Counted from the first letter of the stretch, positions 17,297 through 25,915 are shown. The stretch is DNA of 64,000 bases from Streptomyces sp. NBC_01351 (GCF_036237315.1 NZ_CP108358.1:1-64000); one strand, 5' to 3'. Notes: generated by a model not told the origin, from the letters alone. Numbers and translations: made by a program.

Positions 17297-18748
17297 TCAG
17301 GATCCGGTGCGCGAGAGGTAGGGGTGCAGGTGGGTGGGTGAGTCGCCGGCCCAGCCGATGTAGCCGTCGGGGCGGATGAGGAAGAGGCCGTCCCCGTAGG
17401 TCTTGTGGGAGGGGATGCGCACCGTGTGGACGGCGGGGAGTGGCGGGAGGGCCGCCGATGCGGGTGCGCCGACGGCGAGGAGGGTCCAGTGGGGGCCGCG
17501 GAACTCGTCAAAGAGGCGGACTCCGTGGAGGCCGTCCGGGGCGCGGTCGCCCGCGCGGAGGGCGTCGTCGGGGAGGTTCGTACGGGTGTCGAGGGAGAGG
17601 GAAGAGGTGCGGTAGCCGAGGTTGAGCTGTTGGGTGGCTTCGCCCCGGCGGGTCTCGCCGCGGTGGACGCGGGTGGAGAGGCCGAGCATGTCGGCGGCGA
17701 TGGGGCGGCGTTCTTCCTCGTAGGTGTCGAGGAGGGACGCGGGGGCGAGGCCTTGCAGGACCGCGCCCAGTTTCCAGCCCAGGTTGTACGCGTCCTGGAC
17801 GCTGGTGTTGAGGCCTTGGCCGCCGGCGGGCGAGTGGACGTGCGCGGCGTCTCCGGCGAGGAAGACGCGTCCGGCGCGGAAGCGGTCGGCCAGGGCGGCC
17901 CTGGGGCGGAAGTCCGAGGCCCAGCTCACGGAGGTCACGTCGTCGGGGCCGAGGTGCGAGCGGGCGGCGATGAGCTCGCGGACGGTGTCGAGGGAGGGGT
18001 CCACGTCCTCGGTGGTTCGTGGGAGTTGGGCCGTCAGCTGGAAGTCTTCCGTCCCTGCGAGAGGGCAGATCGCGAGGAAGCCCGTGGTGTCGGAGGGAGG
18101 GAAGATGTGCCAGTTGTCGCGGTCGAGGTTGTCGATGCGGACGTCGGCCACCAGCATCGGGGCCGGGTCGATGAGCTCGCCGGTCATGGTGATGCCGAGT
18201 GCGCGCCGGACGGTGGAGCGGCCTCCGTCGGCGGCGACGGCGTAGCGGGCCCGGACGGGCGGGCCCGAGGTGAAGGTGGCCGTGACACCGTCCGGGTCCT
18301 GGTCGAGGCCGGTCAGTTCGCGGGCGAAGGCGATGTCGCCGCCGAGTTCCGTGAGGCGGGCGGCGAGGATCTCCTGGGTTCGCCACTGGGGGACCATCCA
18401 GGGCTCGCGGTACGGGGAGTCCTCGCTGCCCTCGTCGCTCGCGTCGAACATCCGGTGTTCGCCCCGGCGGCGGCCGTCCTGCCAGATCATGCCGACCGGG
18501 TACGGGCCGCCGGCCGCCCGGATCGCCTCGCCCACGCCGAGGTCGTCGAAGACCTCTCGGGTGCGGGGCTGGATGCCCTTGCCGCGCGAGCCGGGGAAGA
18601 GGCCGTCCGCGCGCTCCACCACGAGCGCGCTCACTCCGCGGCGGGCCAGGTCCACGGCGAGGGTGAGGCCCGTGGGGCCTGCTCCGACGATCAGTACGTC
18701 CCGTTCGTCGAGTGCGTCGCGTGCGTCGAGTGCATGCGTGTGCTGCAT
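17297..18748 (-). CDS. FAD-dependent aromatic hydroxylase (PHBH/rifampicin-monooxygenase type)
   Basis: 483 aa. The N-terminal FAD fold is DVLIVGAGPTGLTLAVDL (residues about 17-34), the DG motif is in AVAADGGRSTVRRALG, and the GD motif is in VFLAGDAAHVHSPAGGQGLN near residue 290. The C-terminal thioredoxin-like domain is typical of the longer members. The enzyme inserts oxygen into aromatic rings using NADPH and FAD; rifampicin, tetracycline or phenol-like compounds are typical substrates. AAGGAGATG precedes the start. It is divergent from the TetR gene, with two shared operators, so it is probably an inducible detoxification enzyme. Confidence 0.85.
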   Translation of the reverse strand: MQHTHALDARDALDERDVLIVGAGPTGLTLAVDLARRGVSALVVERADGLFPGSRGKGIQPRTREVFDDLGVGEAIRAAGGPYPVGMIWQDGRRRGEHRMFDASDEGSEDSPYREPWMVPQWRTQEILAARLTELGGDIAFARELTGLDQDPDGVTATFTSGPPVRARYAVAADGGRSTVRRALGITMTGELIDPAPMLVADVRIDNLDRDNWHIFPPSDTTGFLAICPLAGTEDFQLTAQLPRTTEDVDPSLDTVRELIAARSHLGPDDVTSVSWASDFRPRAALADRFRAGRVFLAGDAAHVHSPAGGQGLNTSVQDAYNLGWKLGAVLQGLAPASLLDTYEEERRPIAADMLGLSTRVHRGETRRGEATQQLNLGYRTSSLSLDTRTNLPDDALRAGDRAPDGLHGVRLFDEFRGPHWTLLAVGAPASAALPPLPAVHTVRIPSHKTYGDGLFLIRPDGYIGWAGDSPTHLHPYLSRTGS

Positions 18749-18758
18749 GAAACATCTC

Positions 18759-18808
18759 CTTAACGTTGTTAAGTTGCCCTCCGGAAGGATCTCCTTAACG
18801 GTGTTAAA
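18759..18808. promoter_or_regulatory. Two TetR operators between hydroxylase and regulator
   Basis: CTTAAC-GTT-GTTAAG (18759-18773) and CTTAAC-GGT-GTTAAA (18794-18808) are near-identical palindromes, 35 bp apart centre to centre. The first covers the hydroxylase ribosome site. The second overlaps the likely -10 (TAAACT, 18805-18810) of the TetR gene, giving mutual repression. Confidence 0.85.
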
Positions 18809-18817
18809 CTGTCAAGC

Positions 18818-19468
18818 GTGATGGCCCGGAGAGCTCCCAAGCTGGACAAGAAGCAGGTCGTGGACGCGGCGCTGCGGCTGCTGAACGAGGTCGGGCTGGA
18901 GGGGCTGACGTTGCGGGCCATCGCCAGGGACCTGGAGGTCCAGGCACCGGCCCTGTACTGGCATTTCGAGGGCAAGCAGGAGCTGCTCGACGAGATGGCC
19001 ACCGAGATGTACCGCCGGATGACCGCGGGACCGGACCTCGCGTCGGGCGCCGGCTGGCAGGAACGGCTCGCGGCCGGCAACCGCGCTCTGCGCGCGGCGC
19101 TGCTCGGCTACCGCGACGGGGCGAAGGTCTTCAGCGGCTCCCGCTTCACGGGCACCGAGCACGCGATCCAGTTGGAAGCGAGCCTCGGGATGCTCGTCGA
19201 GGCGGGCTTCACGCTGCCGCAGGCGGTCCGGGCCACGTCCACCGCGTACTTCTTCACCCTCGGGTTCGTCACCGAGGAGCAGGGTGTCGAGCCGCTCCCG
19301 GGTGACCGCAGGGAGGGCTACGACGTCGACGAACGCGCCGCGCGGATGGCCGCCTTCCCGCTCGCCGCGGCTGCCGGCCCCGACCTCTTCCAGAACTACG
19401 ACGAGGGCTTCGAGGAGGGTCTGGCCCTGGTGATCGCGGGGATCGAGGCGCGCTACCGGGTCGGGTGA
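18818..19468 (+). CDS. TetR-family repressor
   Basis: 216 aa. The N-terminal HTH (VVDAALRLLNEVGLEGLTLRAIARDLEVQAPALYWHFEGKQELLDEMA) and the TetR-class C-terminal domain (FFTLGFVTEEQG) place it near true TetR proteins, which bind polyketide-like ligands. There is no Shine-Dalgarno sequence. TAAACT starts 13 bases before the GTG at 18818, so the mRNA is probably leaderless with an ATG directly following as alternative start. It should repress both itself and the divergent hydroxylase. Confidence 0.9.
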   Translation: MMARRAPKLDKKQVVDAALRLLNEVGLEGLTLRAIARDLEVQAPALYWHFEGKQELLDEMATEMYRRMTAGPDLASGAGWQERLAAGNRALRAALLGYRDGAKVFSGSRFTGTEHAIQLEASLGMLVEAGFTLPQAVRATSTAYFFTLGFVTEEQGVEPLPGDRREGYDVDERAARMAAFPLAAAAGPDLFQNYDEGFEEGLALVIAGIEARYRVG

Positions 19469-19499
19469 TCTGGCGCCCGGAGCCGGCTGGGGCGGGGTG

Positions 19500-19510
19500 T
19501 GAAGTTCTCA
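19500..19510 (+). promoter_or_regulatory. RiPP-locus motif copy 1, upstream of the SARP gene
   Basis: TGAAGTTCTCA, inside GTGAAGTTCTCATG, about 104 bases before the SARP start. It matches the copies at 20420-20430 and 25896-25906. The near-palindrome TGAA-N3-TTCA suggests a dimeric regulator such as the local response regulator. Confidence 0.5.
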
Positions 19511-19613
19511 TGGGGCGGGGGTCTCCAGGTCACGGCCGACTGGTGTCGGCGTAACTGTCCTGCCGTGGGGTGCGGGTGCGAGCCTGAGGGAGGGTCATCG
19601 AAGGGAGTGGGCA

Positions 19614-20411
19614 ATGGAGCGGCTGGAAATCGGGCTGTTGGGGCCTCTCGTCATCACGGTCGACGGCAGGTCCGTCGTACCCAGTGCCGCGAAGCAGCGC
19701 GGGCTGCTCGCGCTGCTGTCCGTGAACCTGGGACGCGAGGTGGGGATGGGCGCGATCGTCGAGGAGCTGTGGGGCGGGTGCCCGCCCAGTGGGCCGGCGG
19801 CCGCGGTGCAGACGTACGTGAAGCACCTGCGGCACCGCATCGCCGAGGTCAGTGGCGCTGATCCGAAGGAGATCGTGGCCCGCGGGTACGGGGGCTACCG
19901 GCTCGGGTCCGCGGTGGCCCAGGTCGACGCGCAGGACTTCGAGGCGACCGTGACCGAGGCGAACCGGGCGCTGGCGACCGGGGACGACGAGCGGGGTGCC
20001 GAGCTGCTGAGGTCCGGGCTCGCCAAGTGGCGGGGCCCGGCGCTGGGCGACGTACAGCAGGGCGGGGTGCTGCGGGCCGAGGCGCTGCGGCTGGACGAGG
20101 TGCGGCTGGCCGCGCTGGAGTCCAGGATCGCGGCGGAGCTGCGGCTCGGGGCGCACACGCGACTGGTGAGCGAGCTGACGGGGCTGACCTCGCTGTACCC
20201 GCTGCAGGAGAACCTGCACGCCCACTTGATCGTCGCGCTGTACCGCAGCGGGCGGGCGTCGCGGGCGCTGGAGGTCTTCCGGCGGCTGCGCTCGACCTAC
20301 GTCAAGGAGTTGGGGATCGAGCCGTCGCGGCGGCTGCAGGAGCTGCACCGGTCGGTGCTGGGCTGCGATCCGATGCTGGAGCCGCCGGTTCCGAGCCTGG
20401 CGTCGCTCTAG
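19614..20411 (+). CDS. SARP-family activator of the RiPP-like locus
   Basis: 265 aa, the standard length of a minimal SARP. The N-terminal OmpR-like winged helix (LEIGLLGPLVITVDGRSVV ... AVQTYVKHLRHRI) is followed by the bacterial transcriptional activation domain (LQENLHAHLIVALYRSGRASRALEVFRRLRSTYVKELGIEPSRRLQELH). SARPs recruit RNA polymerase to cluster promoters. Its closest neighbour downstream is the SagB-like gene, and both share an upstream GTGAA...TCAT motif. The start has GAAGGGAG. Confidence 0.85.
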   Translation: MERLEIGLLGPLVITVDGRSVVPSAAKQRGLLALLSVNLGREVGMGAIVEELWGGCPPSGPAAAVQTYVKHLRHRIAEVSGADPKEIVARGYGGYRLGSAVAQVDAQDFEATVTEANRALATGDDERGAELLRSGLAKWRGPALGDVQQGGVLRAEALRLDEVRLAALESRIAAELRLGAHTRLVSELTGLTSLYPLQENLHAHLIVALYRSGRASRALEVFRRLRSTYVKELGIEPSRRLQELHRSVLGCDPMLEPPVPSLASL

Positions 20412-20419
20412 GGGCGACG

Positions 20420-20430
20420 TGAAAAGTTCA
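20420..20430 (+). promoter_or_regulatory. RiPP-locus motif copy 2, upstream of the SagB-like gene
   Basis: TGAAAAGTTCA within GTGAAAAGTTCATG, just after the SARP stop and about 90 bases before the next gene. A possible -10 TATGAC lies at 20440-20445. Confidence 0.55.
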
Positions 20431-20518
20431 TGGTCACTGTATGACTCAGTGGCTGTCGTGGGACTCCGGCCCGGCCTCATACTCGACGAGTCCCGCCGCC
20501 CGGCAAGAGAGGTGCGAT

Positions 20519-21139
20519 ATGCGGCGCACGACTGGGGATGCCCCAACCGTTCATCTCTGGTCGCTGTCCGAGGACGTGGTGGTCGACGAGGGTTCGGGCG
20601 GCGACGCACTGTTGCTCACCAGCCGCTGGGGTCAGGAACGGCTCGACCGGCCCACTCCGGCGGTGCGCGAGGTACTGCGGCGGATGGAGCTCGGGCCGGT
20701 GCTGCTGGCCAACGCCCTGAGCGGTCCCGACGACATGTACCTCTTCACGTTGCCGACGCTCAGGAAGCTGTCGCACCTCGTGGTGCGCACGCTCGGCGTG
20801 GACGACCTGAAGGGGCCGCTGCTGTCGGTCTTCCCGCTGTCGCCGGCGGCGCCGTCCCTGCTGGTCCGCCGGCCCGGCGCGCGCCGCGTGCGGATGCCCC
20901 GGCACGTGGCCTTCAGCGTGCCGGAGTCGGGGGACGGGTGTGTGCTGGAGTCGGTGGACTCGCCGCACCGGGTGGTCCTGCACCGGCCGGAGGCGGCGTG
21001 GGTGGCGATGACGCTGGCCTGGCCGACCACGCTCGACGCGGCTTCGGCGGCGTTGCCGCTGCCGCCGAAGGTGACCGAGGACATCATCGAGTACCTGTTC
21101 GCGGCCGGGATGGTCGCGGCCGCCGACGAGTGCGCGTAG
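20519..21139 (+). CDS. SagB-like dehydrogenase N-terminal domain protein, catalytic domain absent
   Basis: 206 aa. The pattern HLWSLSEDVVVDEG ... LLLTSRWGQERLDRPTPAVREVLRRMELGPVLLAN is that of the N-terminal accessory domain seen before the flavin nitroreductase domain in SagB/ThcOx azoline dehydrogenases. The protein stops after a second winged-helix-like part (PPKVTEDIIEYLFAAGMV), and no FMN-binding nitroreductase domain follows. It may help peptide binding only, so azolines in the product might stay unoxidised. The start at 20519 is chosen for its AGAGAGG site. The reading of the family is from memory, so moderate confidence. Confidence 0.6.
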   Translation: MRRTTGDAPTVHLWSLSEDVVVDEGSGGDALLLTSRWGQERLDRPTPAVREVLRRMELGPVLLANALSGPDDMYLFTLPTLRKLSHLVVRTLGVDDLKGPLLSVFPLSPAAPSLLVRRPGARRVRMPRHVAFSVPESGDGCVLESVDSPHRVVLHRPEAAWVAMTLAWPTTLDAASAALPLPPKVTEDIIEYLFAAGMVAAADECA

Positions 21140-21156
21140 TCCGCCTGGTCGGCTCA

Positions 21157-21179
21157 CGCGCCCCCACGGTGTCCGGGGG
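21157..21179. terminator. Convergent terminator hairpin
   Basis: CGCCCCC (21157-21163) pairs with GGGGGCG (21173-21179) across a nine-base loop, between the SagB-like gene (+) and the response regulator (-). Confidence 0.55.
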
Positions 21180-21230
21180 CGGTGGCCGGTGTCGTCGCGA
21201 CCGAGCCGGGCAACCCTCCCGGTCACGGTG

Positions 21231-21839
21231 CTAGACGAGCCAGCCCGCGTCCCGGGCGATGCGGATGGCGTCCACGCGGTTACGCGCGTTGAGTTTCGCC
21301 ACGACGGTCGTCAGGTAGTTGCGGACGGTGCCGGTCGAGAGGTGGAGTTCTCCCGCGATCTCGGTGGCCTCGGCCCCTTGGGCCGCCATCCGCAGCACCT
21401 CGGTCTCACGGTCCGTCAGCGGGCTTTCGAGACCGCTCCACGCGGCGAGGGCCAGGTTCGAGTCGATGACCCGGTGGCCGGCCACCACCCGGCGGATGGC
21501 GCTGGCCAGTTCCTTCGGGGAGTCGTCCTTGAGGAGGTAGCCCGAGACCTGGGCCGCCAGGGCGCGGCGCAGGGTTCCGGGGCGGCCGAGGCTGGTGAGC
21601 ATCAGCGTGCGGCACTCGGGGAGCTGCTCGTGGATCTGTACGGCGGCGCTCAGTCCGTCGAGTCCGGGAAGGTCGATGTCGATGACCGCGATGTCCGGCT
21701 TGACTTCGAGGGCGGCGGCAAGGATCTCGTCGCCGCGCTCCAGCTCGCAGACGACCTCCAGGTCGTCCTCCAGGTTGAGCAGGGCCACGAGGGCTCCGCG
21801 CACCATGTTCATGTCTTCGGCCAACAGGATTCTGATCAC
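21231..21839 (-). CDS. LuxR/NarL-type response regulator
   Basis: 202 aa. The receiver domain has the acidic pair in LLAEDMNM, the phospho-acceptor Asp in AVIDIDLPGLDG (near residue 54) and Lys in GYLLKDDSP. The C-terminal LuxR HTH (SPLTDRETEVLRMAAQGAEATEIAGELHLSTGTVRNYLTTVVAKL) follows. The GTG at 21839 has GGGGAGG. It follows the kinase gene on the same strand and resembles DesR-like regulators. It is the best candidate for binding the TGAANNNTTCA-type sites of this locus (inference). Confidence 0.9.
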   Translation of the reverse strand: MIRILLAEDMNMVRGALVALLNLEDDLEVVCELERGDEILAAALEVKPDIAVIDIDLPGLDGLSAAVQIHEQLPECRTLMLTSLGRPGTLRRALAAQVSGYLLKDDSPKELASAIRRVVAGHRVIDSNLALAAWSGLESPLTDRETEVLRMAAQGAEATEIAGELHLSTGTVRNYLTTVVAKLNARNRVDAIRIARDAGWLV

Positions 21840-21936
21840 CGTGTGAGCCTCCCCCCGTCGGCGCGGTCGATCTTGTCGCCGGAGCATAGCAAGTTGGCCT
21901 GTTTCGGCTAGGACGCAGAAGGAAATTGGCTTCGGA

Positions 21937-23172
21937 TCAGAAGGCCACGCCGACCCGTTCGTCGTCCGTCGACTCGTCGGTCTCGCGGTCCTCGTCGCCG
22001 TCCGCCGGGACGCGCGCGACCAGCCGGAAGAGGTTGCCCGTGCCTTCGTCGACCACGAGTTCGCCGCCCACCGCGCGCACCCTGAGATCCAGGTTCCCGA
22101 GGCCGCTCCCGCTGTGCGGGGAGCTGTCCTGGTAACCCTCGGTAATTCCGTCGTTGGTGACTGAAAGCGTTACGAGGCCGTCCTTCTCGACCGCGCTGAT
22201 CTCGCAGTGGCCCGCCCGGCTGTGGCGCAGGATGTTGGTGACGGCCTCCCGCAGCACGGTGGCCAGGACCGTGTCCACCGGTGAACTGACCGGACCCAGC
22301 CGGATGTCGGTGACCGCGTTGACCTCCGCGGCGCTCAGGACCGAGCGGGCCGAGGCGATCTCCTCCTCCAGGGACATGTCCCGGTACCCGCTGGCGACCC
22401 TGCGCACGTCGGCGAGCGACTGGCGGGAGATGACGAGCACTTCTTCGATCTCCTGCTCCGCCTTGGCCGGGTGGGCGGAGATCAGGCGGGCGATGAGCTC
22501 GCCCTTGAGCTGGATCGCGGACAGGCTGTAGCCGAGGAGGTCGTGCAGGTCCCGGGCGAACCGCAGGCGTTCGCGGGTGACGGCGGCCCGGGTCAGCTCA
22601 CCGCGGCTCTCGTGCAGGACACGGACCAGCTCCGACAGCCGGCTCAGGCCGAAGGTGACGAGCCCGGTCAGCAGGGTGGTCTGCACGGCGTAGACGATGA
22701 AGACCACCTCCCAGTCCTCCAGCAGCGCGGGTATCAGCATGCTGACGCCCACGAGGCCGTACAGGGTCCAGGCCAGCCGCGGGGGCAGGAGCAGCAGCAG
22801 GGAACCGGCCAGGAAGCCGGCCATCGACCCCCACTGCGAACTGAGCAGGAAGAGCGGGAGGTACGTGAGTACGGCCTGCGCACAGAGCGTGAGGGTCTTG
22901 CGGGACGTCGGCGCGTACCGCGCGCCCGGCCGGGAGTGCAGGAGCTGGAGTGCGAAGACCGCGACCAGACAGGCCAGGGCGAACACGAGGCCGCGGCCTT
23001 CGACTCCGGCCCTGATGATGTTGAGCGTGGTGATGCCCACGTAGCAGGAGATGGCGACGATGAGAATGACCTGGGCCATGCGCGGTGCGGGCAGGTCGCG
23101 ACTTCGCCGGAGAATGCCTTCGGCCCTCACCGCCTCCGCCAGTTCACCGGAGCTCTTAACGCGGCGAGTCAT
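21937..23172 (-). CDS. Sensor histidine kinase (HisKA_3 type)
   Basis: 411 aa. About five or six membrane segments lie at roughly 35-185. The dimerisation and phosphorylation box FARDLHDLLGYSLSAIQLKGE follows (His near residue 220). The ATPase domain has N-box LREAVTNILRHSRA and G-box SGLGNLDLRVRAVGGEL. No extracellular sensor domain is present, so it probably senses a membrane-embedded or membrane-perturbing signal. The ATG at 23172 has AAGGGGG; the longer open frame upstream is rejected. It forms the partner of the response regulator. Confidence 0.9.
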   Translation of the reverse strand: MTRRVKSSGELAEAVRAEGILRRSRDLPAPRMAQVILIVAISCYVGITTLNIIRAGVEGRGLVFALACLVAVFALQLLHSRPGARYAPTSRKTLTLCAQAVLTYLPLFLLSSQWGSMAGFLAGSLLLLLPPRLAWTLYGLVGVSMLIPALLEDWEVVFIVYAVQTTLLTGLVTFGLSRLSELVRVLHESRGELTRAAVTRERLRFARDLHDLLGYSLSAIQLKGELIARLISAHPAKAEQEIEEVLVISRQSLADVRRVASGYRDMSLEEEIASARSVLSAAEVNAVTDIRLGPVSSPVDTVLATVLREAVTNILRHSRAGHCEISAVEKDGLVTLSVTNDGITEGYQDSSPHSGSGLGNLDLRVRAVGGELVVDEGTGNLFRLVARVPADGDEDRETDESTDDERVGVAF

Positions 23173-23255
23173 GCCAATCCCCCTTCGGCCCATCCCTGAT
23201 TGAACGTCAGCGTGAGCATAGGCGAGGCAGGCTTCAAGGGGTAAAGATCGAGCCT

Positions 23256-25610
23256 TCACACGAACAGCGGGATGGGGTTGAGCTGGGCATATGCCGTGGC
23301 CTCGGGCAATCGGCCGAGCGTTACCGGTACGTCGAAAAGTCGGCCGGGGGCGAATCGCGCCCAAAAGTGGCGCAGCCCCGGAACGATTACTTTCACAACT
23401 GGAAGTCTCAAATCCGGGCGGCTTTGATCCAAGATCAGCAGGTCCATCCCTTTTCCCCGGACCAGTTCCGTAATCATGTGCACGTCATCCAGCAGATCGC
23501 CGTTGCGCACCGTCTGCCAGTCCGCCGGGGTCCGGGGCCGCACCGCGGGATCGGGTGCGAGATAGGGCTGGTTGGCCGTGGTCGCCAGATGCCACCAGGA
23601 AAGCGGCTCCGGATCGGTGATCCGGTAGCCCGAGCCGTCCGGTCCTACGTCGGACACGGCGGGCAGCAGCTGTCCCATCTCCCCCAGCGCGCGGCGCAGC
23701 GCGACCCGGGGGTCGAAGTGCGCTCCGAAGCCGAACACCACGTCCTGGTCCGGCTTGTCGGTGCGCCGCGAGAGCGCGGCCATCACCGGGATGCCCAGGT
23801 CCGAGGTGAGGTCCAGGACCCACACCTCCCGGTTGATCCGGAGGTATCCGTCGAGCACCCGCTCGATCCACTCCTCGGCGAAGGCCGTCAGATCGACCTC
23901 CGGCTGGCGCGTGCGGTTGTACCACCACAGGGCCACCGCGTCCCGCTCCACCAGTTCCAGGAACCCCTGCACCAGGGCGTCCTCGGGGCTGCTGCCCGCC
24001 GCGTTGCCGTTGGAGTCGGCCAGCAGGCCGTCCCCGGCAAGGCCCGTTCCCTGCGCGGCGCCCCGGCCGAAGTACAGCATCGAGGTGGGCAGCAGCCGCT
24101 GGACGCCCTCGGTGAGCGACCACACCGGGGTCCACTCGGTGGGCCGGTCCTCGTCGAAGGGGGTGGAGACGTAGTGGAAGCGGGAGTGCTGCGCGTTCCA
24201 GTAGTCCCGCTGCGCGTACTGGCGGCTGTCGTACAGCTGGCAGGTGTTGGGGTGCACGGCGGCCGCGCCCAGGCCGCGCAGGGAGTCCCGTACGACGGGC
24301 TCGTCTCCGTGCCGGGTGCCGCTGTAGCGCTCGACCGCCTCGCACAGCGCGCTGGTGCGCGCTTCCTCGTCGGTGAGGCCCTTGCCGCCGTTGAGTGCGC
24401 GCATACCGGTGCTCAGGCCGGCGAAGGAAGCCGCCTCCATCGCCAGGTTGGGTCCGGAGATGTAGGAAGTGGCGAAGTCCGGGGCGCCGGGGGCCCTCCG
24501 TAACTCCTTGACCACTCCGGCCACCGGGTCCACGAGATGTCCGTACGTCCGCAGCATCTGCGCGGCGGTCAGGGCACGGTCCCCGCCTCCGGTCGCCGCG
24601 GTCTTGGGGCGCGAGACGGGGGCGAAGGGGGCCATGACCCGGCGGGCCACGAGGCCGGGGTCCCCGCAGCCGGCGCATTGCGGGCGCCGGCTCACGGCGT
24701 GCGTGGCGGTCCTCAGCCGGAGCGTGTCCAGCGTCTGTATGTGTCCCTGCTCGGGATGGCGCAGCCCGGCCAGCCACTTCGCGCTCTCCAGGACGGCCAG
24801 GTTCGCCGCCAGGGCCGTCCCCGCGGCCAGCCCGGCGGCCGGACGCGGGACCGGGCCGGCCAGGCCGAGTGCCTGCCGGACCGGGATCTCGGAGTGGCGG
24901 TGACCGCGCAGCCTGACGGCGAGGCAGTGCCAGCAAGGGCCGTCGTCGGGGAGGAAGAACGGACCGATCCAGGGGTCCGTCCCGCACAGTTTGACCGGGA
25001 GCCACGATCGGCCTTCGGCGCGGTGCGCGGCGTCCACGGCGGCCAGTTCCGGCGAGAGGTAGTCGTCGCAGAGGACGAGGGCGAGGCCGGCGGCGCACGG
25101 GTCCGCGGTGACCGTGATACCGGATTCGCCGCAGGCGGCAGCCACCGGCGCCGGGTCCACACCGGGGAGCGCCTCGATCATGACGGCCGACCGCGCCAGG
25201 TCGGCCGAGGCCCGGCTGCCGTCCAGCCCGGCCAGGTCCCAGTAGGCCTCGGCCTCCGCCCGGCGGGGCGCCGGCACCCGGCCGCTCCCGCCCGCCGCCC
25301 CCGCGGCGGTGGGCGGAGCGGTGAAGCGGATCAGCCCGGCGTCGGCCAGGGCCGAGAGCGCCGCCTGGACGTCCTCGGGGCTCAGGGTCCGGGAGGCCTC
25401 GCGATGGACGGCTCCCACGGTGCGGGTCCCGTCGAGCAGCGGTACGAGGACCTCCGCCTCGCTGCCGTGCAGGGCGGTCACTCCGCGCCGGGAGAACAGG
25501 TAGGCGGCGTCGTCCGGTACGACCGTCGGCCGCAGGTGGGACTTGAAGCCCACCAGTGCGTCCTCGCACGCCAGCGGCTCGGTCGGCCGCTCGTTCCCGG
25601 CAGGGGTCAT
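23256..25610 (-). CDS. Fused ThiF-like/YcaO azoline-forming cyclodehydratase
   Basis: 784 aa. Residues about 15-90 (ALVGFKSHLRPTVVPDDAAYLFSRRG.. LLDGTRTVGAV ... ADAGLIRF) look like a peptide-recognition winged helix (RRE). Residues about 90-345 are the ThiF/ocin-like part, with the paired cysteines CWHC and CAGC expected to hold zinc. Residues about 370-784 are YcaO: the ATP-site glutamates lie in LTDEEARTSALCEAVERYSG and FLELVERDAVALWWYNR, and the protein ends in the catalytic proline-rich tail NPIPLFV. Such fused enzymes convert Cys, Ser and Thr in a precursor peptide to azolines with ATP. It overlaps the 61-aa ORF by ATGA, strongly linking the two. Confidence 0.85.
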   Translation of the reverse strand: MTPAGNERPTEPLACEDALVGFKSHLRPTVVPDDAAYLFSRRGVTALHGSEAEVLVPLLDGTRTVGAVHREASRTLSPEDVQAALSALADAGLIRFTAPPTAAGAAGGSGRVPAPRRAEAEAYWDLAGLDGSRASADLARSAVMIEALPGVDPAPVAAACGESGITVTADPCAAGLALVLCDDYLSPELAAVDAAHRAEGRSWLPVKLCGTDPWIGPFFLPDDGPCWHCLAVRLRGHRHSEIPVRQALGLAGPVPRPAAGLAAGTALAANLAVLESAKWLAGLRHPEQGHIQTLDTLRLRTATHAVSRRPQCAGCGDPGLVARRVMAPFAPVSRPKTAATGGGDRALTAAQMLRTYGHLVDPVAGVVKELRRAPGAPDFATSYISGPNLAMEAASFAGLSTGMRALNGGKGLTDEEARTSALCEAVERYSGTRHGDEPVVRDSLRGLGAAAVHPNTCQLYDSRQYAQRDYWNAQHSRFHYVSTPFDEDRPTEWTPVWSLTEGVQRLLPTSMLYFGRGAAQGTGLAGDGLLADSNGNAAGSSPEDALVQGFLELVERDAVALWWYNRTRQPEVDLTAFAEEWIERVLDGYLRINREVWVLDLTSDLGIPVMAALSRRTDKPDQDVVFGFGAHFDPRVALRRALGEMGQLLPAVSDVGPDGSGYRITDPEPLSWWHLATTANQPYLAPDPAVRPRTPADWQTVRNGDLLDDVHMITELVRGKGMDLLILDQSRPDLRLPVVKVIVPGLRHFWARFAPGRLFDVPVTLGRLPEATAYAQLNPIPLFV

Positions 25611-25792
25611 GCTCCCAGCCGTCCGGCGCTCGGAGCCGCCGTGTCCGCCGAGGGCGCGATGATGCACCAGTCCGCCACGAGCGCGTTGTCGGGCAGGACA
25701 TCAAGATTCTGGATCACCAGGCCCCGTCTCGCCGAGCGGCCGGGGGCGGTCAGGTGGGTGGTGATACGGGCGCCGGCCGAAATGCTGGTCAT
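25607..25792 (-). CDS. Candidate RiPP precursor peptide, 61 aa
   Basis: MTSISAGARITTHLTAPG opens a basic N-terminal section, then LVIQNLDVLPDNALVADW (a hydrophobic/acidic stretch resembling leader helices that bind an RRE), then CIIAPSADTAAPSAGRLGA. The last section holds one Cys, two Ser and one Thr as possible azoline sites. The gene directly precedes the YcaO cyclodehydratase, with a four-base overlap. It has a GAGGGA site ten bases before the ATG. The share of modifiable residues is low for an azole peptide, so it could instead be a small partner protein. Confidence 0.55.
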   Translation of the reverse strand: MTSISAGARITTHLTAPGRSARRGLVIQNLDVLPDNALVADWCIIAPSADTAAPSAGRLGA

Positions 25793-25895
25793 GGCGTGAG
25801 ATCCCTCTGCGTCGTCGAGCGGGTTCCTGTCCGTTCACCGACGATTCTGCGAGGAACTACTGAGGCCTGACAGTGCCGGGCTCACCACCGCGAGA

Positions 25896-25906
25896 TGAAG
25901 TTTTCA
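25896..25906 (-). promoter_or_regulatory. RiPP-locus motif copy 3, upstream of the candidate precursor
   Basis: Read along the gene it is GTGAAAACTTCATC (TGAAAACTTCA core), about 104 bases before the precursor start. It is the best match to the copy at 20420-20430. Confidence 0.55.
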
Positions 25907-25915
25907 CATAGCCCC

